Shown here: piece by piece, positions 1 to 16,300 of the stretch | Numbering within the stretch: position 1 is the first letter of the stretch | Layout of the letters: the number at the start of each line of letters is the position of its first letter | Source: Azolla caroliniana | Taxonomy: Eukaryota > Polypodiophyta | NCBI GenBank assembly: GCA_043228905.1 | Contig: JBHGNT010000002.1 | Coordinates: 4,092,001-4,156,000 of the forward strand | Length of the DNA stretch: 64,000 nucleotides | Direction: 5' to 3' | Notes under the pieces: generated by a model | What the model saw: only the letters and a program-made list of their open reading frames with translations | Database searches by the model: none | What the model was told of the DNA's origin: nothing | Program-made: the position numbers and the translations under genes

Positions 1-1399
1 TCAAATATAATTTCCTATTAAGTCCTTAAGGTATGATTCCATAAACATCAAGATCCCATCCGGAAGTCAATGTATTTACGTGTTTATGTTGACTAGGAAA
101 TGGTTAAGATCATTTGCATACGTCACATCTTCAAATTCTAGAATACAATGACATTGAAAAATTATGCGAACGCAACCTGAATGGTCCTCAATAATCATCA
201 AGTAGAGAATGGTCTTCTATGCCGAAACACTTACAAATCTAAAAATGACAGCACGCGTTTGTATATGATATATTATGGTAAAGAACAACTTAGAATTAGT
301 CCACATTTTTAACTTGTGTATTTCTATGTTGTCATAATTAATTGCATCATGTAGAGTCCCATTGGATAAGGAAAACTACACATGCAATCAAATTGTGTGG
401 TTTGGAATGATTGTAAATCAAAGTGCATTTTTTATCATCTTACCGCATTTTTTTCAACCATGTGCCAAATGTGGGAGTGAACTTTGAGGCCATAATTAAA
501 TGAAATCTACGGTTGTTTGGTCTGAATTGGACAACCTACGACATATGCATGGAGAGGTACCTTTACCATTTAGTAGACATGAGCAAAGTGCAGGGATTCA
601 ACACACACCTAGAATAGGGTTGAAGACAAGACCTTTAGTCTTTACCAAACGAGCTTCCCATTCTTGACTTTGTTGATATCAACGCAACCTAAACAGTTGA
701 CCAATATGTCCATTCCTTTTTTCTTGTCAAAGTGGTGTTGTATTAAGACCCCATGGTAATATGAAAAATCAGTCCTTCTTGTCCCTCAAAGTTGTTGTAA
801 GACTAACTAACTAACATATTATGGCAAAAACCTTTTAAGGAAAAAGAGCCCGCAAAACCAAGTTTCCGATTTTTTAACAATCAATCTGCCATTTAATGAA
901 TGTGCCTATTACTATACTCCATTAGAGGCCATCAAACGATAACCCATTTCGCATACAACTCGAATTGTTCTTCTGGCCCTGATGCCCAAGATAGTATAAG
1001 CACTAGATTCTAGGATACATAAGTAACGCTCTTGTCTCTCTCGATGGAAGCCCATAGGTCATAGTTAATGACCAATCCCCCACAATCGGAGCATAACAAT
1101 GGAAAGGGCTCCAGCATCAGCACACTCCACATGTAGTAGTACTTTGGGTCTAGTGTCGTCCTCAAATCACTGTTTCGAGAAAGGGTGCTTCTCCCATCTA
1201 TTCGAACGTGCTCTAATTGTAAAGCCATCTCCATAGATTATTAACATATAAATCTCTCTTTTCTTTTCTTTTCGACCATTACATACATATGTCTCTCTCT
1301 CTATCTCTCTCTCTCTCTCTGGTGTCTCTCTCACTTTTATCAGATTGGATGGGCGAGACGTGTTTGGACCCACGAAGGAGTGATTGACCCAGTAGCAAT
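1..1399. other. Non-genic DNA, no gene seen
   Basis: AT-rich sequence without a convincing reading frame, splice-consistent exon or RNA gene. A CT-rich tract lies near 1260-1330. The few short open frames have no recognisable domain. Confidence 0.6.
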
Positions 1400-1779
1400 A
1401 TGTACATCATAAGAAGCAAGAAAGTCAAGATGAAGAAACATTCTCATGTGTACATGAATGTAGCCATACATACCTTCATCCATCCATCCATCCATCCATC
1501 CATCCATCCATACATACATACATACATACATACATACATACATAAGAAGAAGCAAGAAAGTCAAGATGAAGAAACATTCTCATGTGTACATGAATGTAGC
1601 CATACATACCTTCATCCATCCATCCATCCATCCATACATACGTGATACATTCATTCATTCATCCATACATCCATCCATACATCCATACATCCATACATCC
1701 ATACATACATACAAACAAGCAAACATACATACATACATACATACATACATCTACATACATCTACATACATATATGTATG

Positions 1780-1811
<32 letters not shown>

Positions 1812-1826
1812 TATATATATGCATAG
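1400..1826. repeat. CATC/CATA microsatellite with an internal tandem duplication
   Basis: Long runs of CATC and CATA repeats end in a TA run. A non-repetitive stretch beginning AAGAAGCAAGAAAGTC occurs near 1411 and again near 1544, each time followed by CATC and then CATA repeats, so a unit of about 132 bp has been tandemly duplicated. The tetranucleotide open frames here (poly Ile-His, Met-Tyr) are artefacts of the repeat. It lies about 150 bp upstream of the beta-glucosidase start. Confidence 0.9.
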
Positions 1827-1970
1827 AGAAAAAGGAGAATAGATATTCATATATACCATATAAGACTCTGTATTTCTTTCTTGATTCTTTGAACAGCAGC
1901 AGGAGCAGGAGCAGGAGCAGCAGTAGCAGTAGCAGTAGCCTGTAGATTCAGTGTTGGTAGTTAAGAGTCC

Positions 1971-6344
<4,374 letters not shown>

Positions 6345-9300
6345 CAACTTATCAATAATACAATTGTTAAATCTATCATTATACATATAACTCACATAAT
6401 TATATGCCCTATAGGTTCATGAAAAATGCTATTTGCAATTCGTTTTAACTGACATCTATAAGTCATGGAAAACATTTGCATAACAATTGAAACCCTGCTA
6501 TGGATCCATTGTAGACAATCAACCCTTAACTAATGGAATTTGTTTTATTGTAGAACCATATAGTAGAGTCTAGGATCAATCTTGCAACTTCAATGTAATT
6601 TACTATACTCGTAACAGACATATGTCTATAGGCTATAACCACACATTATATACAAGGATAGATCTACCGTGCAAGGCTTGGTCTCACGACTTCTATGTAA
6701 ATGTATGTGCATCCAATGCTTGCAATCAATTGTCACTTTCATTAATGGCAAATTAAATTTCATTGAGTTTGTTTTATTCTAGACCTACTTATATCCAAGA
6801 ATCAATCGCCCAACTTCTATGTTTATTCCCTTCCTGTCAAAAGTATGCTTTTAAGACTTGTAATTAATTATCACTTTAAGGAAAACATATGCATTTAAAG
6901 CGTGCAATTCGTTATCAATTTATGGATGTGCATTAAATTTCATTAGAAGTCAATCCCAAAACATTATCTTTACTTTGTTCGCTAAAGATAATAAGTTCAA
7001 ATATAACGAGCATCACTTACAATTGTCAATTAGGAATTATTTTCTATATTCCTAGCAAACATATGCTTTTAAAGCTAGCAATGCATTATCAATTTATGGA
7101 TAAGTGCAATAAATTTCATTAGAAGTCAATCCAAAAACATTAACTTTACCTTGTTTGCTAAAGATAATAAGTATCAAATATAACGAGCATTGCTTACAAG
7201 GATCAATTTCATGCATGAAGGGTCAAGGGAACGGTATTGTGATTAATTGTTATTGTGACTAATTGGAGTAGAAATTCAAATTTTTTATCTTATAATGTGT
7301 ACATCATCAACTAAAGCATAGTTTGGCTAGCTTAGGTCATTGTTTTTCCATTGAATCCCACATTGCCCATTATTCAACATCACAATGCTTTTGGCTTCAA
7401 TCATTTCCTTGTTCTGCATCTAATGCCAATTGTGGGAGTTCATAGAAAATTTTCCAAACTTATTTATTCCATGTATATATCTATAATGTGGTAATGACAT
7501 TGCCAACATACTTCAAATGTTTGCATACCAATGTTTGTCTTAATCTACAATGAGGAATATATACAATCTTAATCCACAATGGGCATTTGCCAATGTTGAG
7601 ATTGTTAGTGTTGGAAGATATAAAAAGGAAAGTTGTGCTATCGATATTTAGTGTTGAATGTCCCTTCCAAAACCAGGGCTTCGCTTGATTTCTAACAAAT
7701 TCTTTGGATTAAATTTTTTCCCAAACATGGATTGTCTGAATGCATGGATAAATCTTATAATAGTATTGAACCATCTCTAGTATGCTTAAAAATAGAGATG
7801 AAAAGGTGGTAGTGTCGCCTATGAATTGGCTTGTATCTTTTATCAAACAATACAAATTTCACATATTATAATATATTCATAAATCTTGATTGTTTGGCAA
7901 TTTTGTGTCAATAGCCCTACAAAATATTGCTCAATTGGGTACATGTGGTCAAGGATTCTTGTATGATCCATCCTTGGAAGCTAACATGCGAGAAATTAGA
8001 ATACAGAAGCCACAGTTATTTAGTTTGTATGAAGCATGGCCTTCATGTGAAGTGGAGAATTTGTCACTAAGGTTTGTTCATTGCTTAGTTAATGAATCCT
8101 TCATTAAGCTTTTTACATCACTTAGTTCATGAATTATCATCATCAATCTATGTTCATCATTAATGAGTGTCATGAATTTGTGAGTATGAGTTTGTAAATT
8201 ATCCTTGATGTAACATAAATAACCTCATATAGTAGAGGAGTGACAATAGCACGAATAAACATGATCATATTGAAGAAGGGTACTAGTAGTGGTACATATT
8301 GACATAATGAGCTCATGTAAGGCAAGTACTCATAAATAAGTTTCTTGTGGCACAAAGGTAGGAGTTATCGTGTATGACTTGTCAATGATCATTTCTCTTT
8401 ATATAATAAACTAGAAAGGTTGCATCAAAATTTTAACTTGAGATTGTCATAAAGGTTCATTCTTTTGGCATTCTTTATGTGCCAACCCTATCAAACTCAC
8501 ATAATTCATTTGGTCGAGCAATTTTCTTGCATCCGTTTTGCTTCACATCATCAAAGAATCTCAATCAAGATTAAGCTTTTATTTTTCACTTGCCTATTTG
8601 GTCAATACCACAACTATTTGAAGCACTCCCAATGTGAAGGGTATGAGATGTGAATTCATGAATTAGTCATTGTGTGTTTTCCACTCCCATAGATTAAAGA
8701 CCTTGAGGAACCCCTTTGAGAATGTTTGCGTCTATAACTTTACAAAAGAAATCAATGTATTAGAATAATGTTTCATTCCACTTTTGGGACATCATTGGTA
8801 CACAATAATAAGTAGAGAACATAAATACTTGTGTACTAGAGGAATATCACTAGTACGCGTAATTGAAGTTCATTATCATCACTAAATGTCGCTTGTTTGT
8901 GCAAACAGTATTTTGCATCTAGTTTACTTGAGGAATAACTTTCCTCACATTTTCCTCCATTGTTAGCATAGGTTCCTATGATCAAGGAATTGTTTCTTAA
9001 TCCTTCATTGGCGTCACAGTTTCATAAGGAGAAGGATCTATATTAAAATCAAACTTTGTTGCTTGATTGTCTTGCTATTTATCCTTGGTTGTTTTGGTTT
9101 CATGACAATTGGGCAACTCCTCATGGAGTTTTTGTGCTTGTGACATACTTGATAGGAAAAAGATTCAAGCCCAAGCCTTTAGACTTGTTTCCATTATTGG
9201 GTAATATTTGTGGTAAGCCAAATAGCTTAATTCGTGAGCTTCATTTGGTAAGATTTTTTTTTCCAAACTTTTCGAAACCTTCGGTGGGCTTTTTCCCGTA

Positions 9301-10465
9301 ATTTGAAAAAACATAAACAATTGCCCATTATGAGTGCTCCATTATATGGGCAAAGTCAAAGCAGTTTTGTGCTGAAAACGATATCAAAGATTATAAAGTG
9401 GTTTGTGCCCAAAGCATGCTCCATTAGTTGGTCACCTGTGGGACATATAATTAGCCCTTTTGCCCCAATGAAGGTTTGAGTTGGGTCTTCCAGCATATCA
9501 TGTTAAAGATTCGGGCATCTAAATCCTTTTTTTATTTTAAGTATGCAATCATTTAGTCATGAGAATTTTCCATGAATAGGGCATCAAATGGGCATTTTGA
9601 CTTATCTTAAAAGTAATGCTTGTTATTATTGATTTGGGAACATTTGAAATGAGCTTATAATGTCCACATTGATGCAAGATATCACATTGCTCTAAAGGAA
9701 TAAGCAACATAAACATAAGAGCTGAAAAGGTTACAACTTAAGAGCATGACAAGAAGAGGTTGAAGACCAGAATTTAAAAGATGGTGTAGGAAGAACAGAT
9801 TTGGATTAACAAGACAACACTTGAGAGAAAGTTTTTAGGCCAATAAGAGACAAAATTGTACAAGGGTAGCAAGAAGAAGAAGAAGATATTGACATGAAAA
9901 TTTCAATGGCAACTTAAACACATTAAGAGAAAATGCAATGACACACTGGACATATCACTGAGATTGAAGTTGCATGGAAGTATTACTTAACAAATTAGCA
10001 ATGATCATGTTTTTTGCAATGAACAAGAAACGCCAACCTTTCGTACATGTATCCCCTTTTTCTTCCAACATACCACTTTAACATAGGTCCCATTACATAA
10101 ACTAGTGTTGTCCAAGAATACTTCTTAGCACACAATTAACAGCAATTTGGGGATCCCCCTATGACATGTAAATCAATAGTAAGAAAAGAGCGTACACCAG
10201 AGGCTATGGTTGCTTCTGTATTGCACATGTGCATGCTTTAAAGTTTTCCTCTTGTCTACTTCCAAATGTTACTGTGTCTATGGATCATCATACAAAGTTA
10301 TAATGATTTAGGAGTTGATATCAAAATTTGTCGGATAAAGGCTATCTGGGTGTGTGTGTGTATAAATATGTATGATGTTTGTTGTTGCTTATCGTGTAGT
10401 CATATAGTTAAGATATTGTTATGGGTGAAAAATCTACGCAGCTATTGTTAAAGTAGTTATTTTCT
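6345..10465. other. Intergenic, no gene seen
   Basis: AT-rich DNA between the convergent beta-glucosidase and bHLH genes. Apart from the local duplication at 6882-7203, no domain-bearing frame, RNA gene or element terminus was recognised. Short frames such as 9056-9301 match nothing known to me. Confidence 0.55.
6882..7203. repeat. Diverged tandem duplication (about 175-bp period)
   Basis: The stretch starting AAAACATATGCATTTAAAG near 6882 recurs near 7057. Both copies share TTATCAATTTATGGAT, then AATTTCATTAGAAGTCAATCC, then GCTAAAGATAATAAGT and AAATATAACGAGCAT, with scattered substitutions and short indels. Confidence 0.8.
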
Positions 10466-12616
10466 TTAAGATCGGCCACATCCGCTTAGGCCTGAGATCC
10501 AATAGTCAGCCCCATTGTTACTTGAAACGACATTCCTGGTGCAAGAAATCGGTACCAAACAAAGTCCTCTGCTCTGTAGAGTCGACTTCGCATCACATCC
10601 CTGAAGGCATTAACATGAAACTTCTCAAAACATAAAATTTCATATTAAACAGAATGTGCACACCATATACAATATATTTGGATTGATTAAATATGGCAAA
10701 ACTTTTGATGTTTGTTTACCTTCTTGCTACTAGAGGCCATGTATGGTGAGCTCAAGACCTACATACGATGATCACTCTTCAATTTCCGAAGATTAGGTTA
10801 AAATCTTAGATTATATATGTTCAAAGTAATGATGTAAAACAGAGAATGTGCTATACTTTGCCAATGGATAGAGCTGACCTTTAAATGTGCAGACCAATAT
10901 TTAAAATCAGGAAAATGCTCACTAGGTATTGCTCATGCAAGAGGTTTTAACGTGCCAAATAGCTCAAACTTTACAATGTATGCATTCAAAGGTAATAATA
11001 TAAAGTAGAGAATTACATGAACTTGCTCTTGCAAGAATTTTATGTACCCAATTGCTTCCAACAACACGGAAGCTGTATCCGTCTACAAAAGAGAAAAACA
11101 AGAGTAAGATAATGTACATGCATGGAAGGCCTGTAAAGCATAACATACAAATATGTCTTGGAAATTTCACCTTTCCGAATGGAGACACTAATTCTTGCAA
11201 GGCTGTAATCTTGTCTCCAAACTTTCGCACATGACATTGATTGATCAGTGTCTGAAAGAGGAAAAAGTTAAAAAGACGGCAAAAACCATGAGCCATTTTC
11301 TTATCCAAATTCTGGGCCGCTATAGGATCATTCATTTATGTCAAATTAATACCCAATCACCCACGGATGAGTTCCTTTAAGTTCAGAAATTTCTATATCT
11401 CGAGTATCTTTATTACATGGCACGCACCCAATACTAAATCCTAAGTCCTAAAGCCACTGATCAATGATACAATGAAGAGCAGCTGACCATTGAACTCCAT
11501 TAAGTTCTATGGTTAAAGAATTTGGGTTTAGGCTTTAGGGCGGGGCGCTTAGATCCTAGTCCTTAGCTTGTATACCCCAAACCCATAGCCAAACTCACTG
11601 CCGCAATCTCTAAATTCCAGGAATCAATTAAACAATGTGTCCAGTTTAATGTAGTTAAGGATTGAGTTTAACAATTTTACCCCCACACTGGGGTCTAGGC
11701 TTTATGGTATTGAGAGTTTATGGTCCAGGTTCTACCATCTACATTTACTGTTTAACATTTTTAAAGTTTTTGGGCTCAGTTTCTCAAGCTCCAGTTTTGG
11801 GTTGGGATTGATATAAATAGAATGGAAATACTACACTAATTGTTTAGCCAAAGAAAAGAAATGATTGCTTCACTGACCTTGGATACTGGAGAACTTTGTG
11901 GGTCAATCTTAACCCTTTTGGAAACCTCATCTCGGAAGCTTGTTCCACTCCCAGATGGGGACATAAGAATGGAATTTATATCATTGTCTGGTAAGGGGTT
12001 CTGTAAAACAAAACAAAACCAAACCAAGAAAACCTTCAAATTCACATTAGGCTCTACCTATGTTCATATACACAAATATGTATATAAATACACATATACA
12101 TAAACGTAGATACAACAATATACATAGTACAGTCATTCGTTCAGAAAGTACAACATATATACGTATGTAGATGTATGTATGTATGTATGTATGTATAACC
12201 CTAAACCCTAAACCCTATGTATGTATGTATGTATGTATGTATGTATAACCCTAAACCCCAAACCCTAGACCCTATGTATGTATGTATGTATGTATGTATG
12301 TATGTATGTATAACCCCAAACCCTAAACCCTATGTATGTATGTATGTATGTATGTATGTATGTATATATATATATATCTGTGTGTGTGTATTAGCAACAT
12401 ATATACATGCATATTTATCTCCATATCTATGACATCTTTTTCTTAGGATACTCATGCGTACATTCGTTTTCCTTGCCAAATTTTGAAACAAAGGATGATG
12501 CATAGATGGTAATGGTATGGTTTACCGCATCAGCAAGGCCGTGCAAGGAATCGGAATCATGGAAGCTTACAGTTGAAGAAGAGACATGAATTACTCCTTC
12601 ATCTCCACCATGGGCA

Positions 12617-12648
<32 letters not shown>

Positions 12649-12732
12649 AGAAGAAGGGTTTCCTAGAAGAACAGGGTATTCATCTCTCTCCAGGATAGGG
12701 GAGAGATCAGGCCATATGCTCCTGGAATCCAT
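10466..12732 (-). CDS. bHLH transcription factor, bHLH110/112/68-like (6 exons)
   Basis: Exons on the minus strand: 12526-12732, 11878-12000, 11171-11251, 11017-11082, 10720-10758, 10466-10600; 651 nt, 216 residues, all junctions in phase 0. The diagnostic part is [14 protein letters not shown], then [20 protein letters not shown], then VLSSPYM, then [14 protein letters not shown]. This is the conserved helix-loop-helix and C terminus of the plant clade containing bHLH68, 110, 112 and 123. The region before helix 1 ([12 protein letters not shown]) lacks the Glu-Arg residues of typical E-box binders, which is usual for this clade. The N terminus is short and has a Ser run of about 13 encoded by TCT repeats. 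I chose the ATG at 12732 (ACCATGG context); an in-frame ATG at 12834 would add 34 residues. Expected role: nuclear regulator, targets unknown. Confidence 0.88.
12160..12365. repeat. Interstitial telomere-like blocks alternating with TATG repeats
   Basis: Three blocks of degenerate AAACCCT repeats (about 12197-12216, 12247-12274, 12311-12332) alternate with TATG runs, making a higher-order repeat of roughly 55-65 bp. It lies inside intron 1 of the bHLH gene. AAACCCT is the plant telomere unit. Confidence 0.9.
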
Positions 12733-13078
12733 GGTATATAGCTGACAAGCTCCTCTGTTTCTGTTTCTAGAGACTGAAATGTGGGAAGAAGAAGGTTGGG
12801 GGGGAGCTGGAACAGAATGGACCCATGGAAACAAAGATTAAAAACACCCTTCTTTATATAATAATCAGATTTTTCACATGTGACATACATACACACACAC
12901 ACACAACACAACACAAAATACAAACAGAGAGATCTCTCCATGTGGTAGTGGTGTTAAACAGAGTACACAGTCTCTGTGTGTCTCTGTGTGTGTTGTGGGG
13001 TCCTCTGTTTCTGCCCTGCCATTCCATATTCCTTCTGCTTTTACACAATTTAAAAATTGCCTTTTTGTTTGACATATG
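12733..13078. promoter_or_regulatory. Presumed bHLH upstream region
   Basis: Sequence immediately 5' of the bHLH start on the minus strand. It contains an ACACAC tract near 12891-12905 and GTGTCTCTGTGT tracts near 12970-12995. No discrete promoter element was assigned with confidence. Confidence 0.3.
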
Positions 13079-13085
13079 TACATAT

Positions 13086-13148
<63 letters not shown>

Positions 13149-13370
13149 TATACATATACATACTGATATACATATATACACATACATATACTGATATACA
13201 TATATACACATACATATAACATATGCTGATATACATATACACATACATATACTGATATACATATACACATACATATGCTGATATACATATACACATACAT
13301 ATACTGATATACATATACACATACATATATTGATATACATATACTTATACATACATATCACACACACACA
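13079..13370. repeat. TACACA microsatellite grading into a minisatellite
   Basis: CATACA/CACATA repeats are followed by about seven copies of a 25-37 bp unit containing CTGATATACATATACACATACAT, from about 13161 to 13343. The overlapping open frames of alternating Tyr/Met/Ile/Cys/Val come from the repeat. Confidence 0.9.
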
Positions 13371-16300
13371 ATTTGTTCTTCTTTCCGAGGCTCTCCTTCT
13401 TTATGCCTCCCGACCGAGTGTCCTCAAATCGTACACTTTTGTATTCGTGATTGGCTCAGGCCCCACCCGACCCGTTTGCTGGGTAGGGCCTCCCCCCCCC
13501 CCCCCCCCCCCAACCCCCTGTTGTCATCATTGGTCACCTCGAGCATATCTATGGGATGTGCTTGCTTCATGAATCGTGCGTTTTTTTGTTTTTTTCATCT
13601 AGAATCAGCCCAAATAGCTTACTCTGGTCGTTGTGCCCACACATAACCGGAAAATAGTTTGTGTTTTCATATTGGGATCCAAGGGAACATCCACGACAAT
13701 CTCAACACTAGAATCAATCGTTTGTCTCTAAAACGAATGTGGTCGTCTAGGGTTTGGTTTGCTAAAGCCCAACAAGAAAACAAACGATCAAGAAGTAGAA
13801 CAAAAAGCATTGGCCTTCTTATGAATGTGGGATAGACATCATCTTGTATGGGACTAGTCGCTCATGCTATGGAAATGCTACTTTGCATGGTGAAAACATG
13901 GTAGTTTGTACGTATCCCAAGTTGGACATCCACGTTGTGGGAATTGATCATTTGTTTTTTTTCTCGTGCAATTCTGATCATTTGAATTTCCATAAGTCAC
14001 TTTGACTCCTACATTATGTGAATTGGTTGTTTGTTTTTCCCCATTCATGCATGAATTTAGCTAAAACATTATCTCATTAGCTCACAAATTGTCATCGAGC
14101 TTGTGTAATGGAACATTTGATGGAGAATTATAATTAACTCCATGGCCTTCTAGTCCTCTTCTTCGATCTTATTGTGTTTCTCGCATCCTATTCCATATCC
14201 TTGACACACATTTGTTGAATTTGAGAAATGTGCTTTTGGCCTAACGTAAGTGAGAGTACACTGTTTCCAAGTGCTTGCAATGATGTTCGATGCGAGGGTG
14301 AAATGCTTCAGCCATCAAGCATTGTGATTTATTCGCATTTACTTGTCACACATGAGTCATGATGAAGAGTAGTGACAAGTGGGGATTTGGTCACATCATT
14401 GTTATACATATCCCTCCATACATTTGGAATTTCTTATTTGCTACTAGATCTTCTTTATTTCTATGTCATTGGGAAATCTTCCTTGTGGATGATCCTTCAA
14501 GCATTCTCTTGGTGGATAGGTCATCGTGGGACGTGTTTCATAATCCAAGTGGTCATAGTTGTGACATGTAAGAGCTCGAGGGGAAAGCTCACTCATGGTG
14601 AATGCCATTTCAACATCCCTTCACCACTTAGAATGGTTCAATGATGCATTAGAAAAGGTGGTTTTTAGCCCTTTGACTACCTACTGCTTGTTAGATGCCA
14701 AGCTATGGGAAATCGTTGAAGAATTATGTTCAATGTTTCTAGGACGAGGTTCGCAAAATTAAATCTTTAACAATGATCGTTGGCTCGTTGTTTGTGCTCT
14801 CTTGGCTTGGCCATATCTCTAGCAAAAACTATCAATGTCCCCTATGCACAACATCTTTGCCTTGGAGGCTATGATTCTAAAGTATTGTTACATCATTCAA
14901 GAAAGGGAACATAGCAAGTTACAACCTTACCAATGTTGTTTTCATCGCAATTGTAGGTTCCTTCAAAGGATCAACCCATATTGTCTAAGGAAATTTCGTT
15001 GTAAATCTCCAAATATTGTTTAATCTTGGAAGTAGGATACATACTAAATCCTAGGAATGTAAATACTAGAAAAGCATGTTTCTACATTGGCATCTTTTTT
15101 GACATATGTTCCCACTTATTAATCCAACACATGCGCTCATGTATGAAGATCTCACTCATGAGTGGGGATATTATGACTTGATTCTTGGGGATTGTGTTTA
15201 TAAACAAGGATGATGATAGAGGTAATGGGTGTAACTTTTTATACATATTGTTCAACCATGTCATATGCATAATTCTTGTATCACAACATTGACGGTATCC
15301 CCCCCTCGTGGCATGTGTTGGTTTTGTCATTAGTGTTCATTGAATTTGGTTGATGTTTGTTCTTTGCATTTCCTTAATGGCAATGACGAGTTACATTCAA
15401 CCTAAGCTTATCACAATCTACAATTTTCTTAGATTGAATCCTTCGATGTTGCTAATCATTCTTAGTCCTTATATAAATAAAGGTTGTGTCATCTTTTCAT
15501 CATTTACCTTGTAACTGTTTGCAATGTACATACAAGAATACCATCTTTCAAACATTGTTGTTAAGTACTTGTTTATGCCCTAATTAGACTTCATTAGAAT
15601 AATTAGTTTCATGCAATTAGGCTACATAATAATCTAACTTACTCGGGTAATTAGGTCGCATGATTATATTATTAGTCAATACACTTGACCTTTATCTTTT
15701 TCCGTTTGATCAAAGGTCTAGGTGTAAGGAAAGTTATCCCTCAATCTTTCTATAGTTCATTTGAGCAAGGTTATTATTTGTTTACATTATGTAAAAACGT
15801 AAACGGTATAATGAAGGAGTCTATATGTTATTTTCCCTATTTTGTAACAGCATTTATGGCTTGCTTAAATTAGTCATCGAGTGTTTGTTTCCTTCAAGCT
15901 TTTGAAAATTTATATGTGTGATTTTTCTTGCTAACTAAGGTGGTAACATCATCTCACATCTAATGCAATTAACAATGTATTTGTTCGTGCCATATCTAAT
16001 GGTTTTTGCACACGTATGAACTAGTTCTTGCATTCCTCCATTAATGTAGTGTTGAATATCATCCGGATGTTTCCGAACACAGGAGTTCATCATCATTGTA
16101 AGTTGTAACATGTAGATCGTGACAAAAATTTGCTCTAAAGGATTACATATACATATTTACATCCTAATTTAATATCGCATTCAAAGCTTTCACAAGCTCA
16201 ACACACATATTTCACCTAAAATATTACTTCAGTGGTATCATAAATGCTTTCTTGTCCTAGGAATATTCACTCCATACTCACAAGATGTGTACATTAGCCT

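Noticed and set aside
1340-1842. Several open frames of 60-86 codons on both strands
   Set aside because: They are translations of CATC/CATA repeats (poly Ile-His, Met-Tyr-Val-Cys) with no independent support.
10847-10878. Possible extra bHLH exon (minus strand GTCAGCTCTATCCATTGG)
   Set aside because: It has acceptor- and donor-like ends but encodes no conserved residues. The real VLSSPYM exon lies at 10720-10758 and joins in phase.
12854-13367. Overlapping Met/Tyr/Val/Cys-rich frames of 105-150 codons
   Set aside because: They are produced by the TACACA minisatellite in several frames at once.
13492-13511. C20 tract as a biological signal
   Set aside because: Homopolymer runs like this are common sequencing and assembly problems; its length is not reliable and no context gives it a role.
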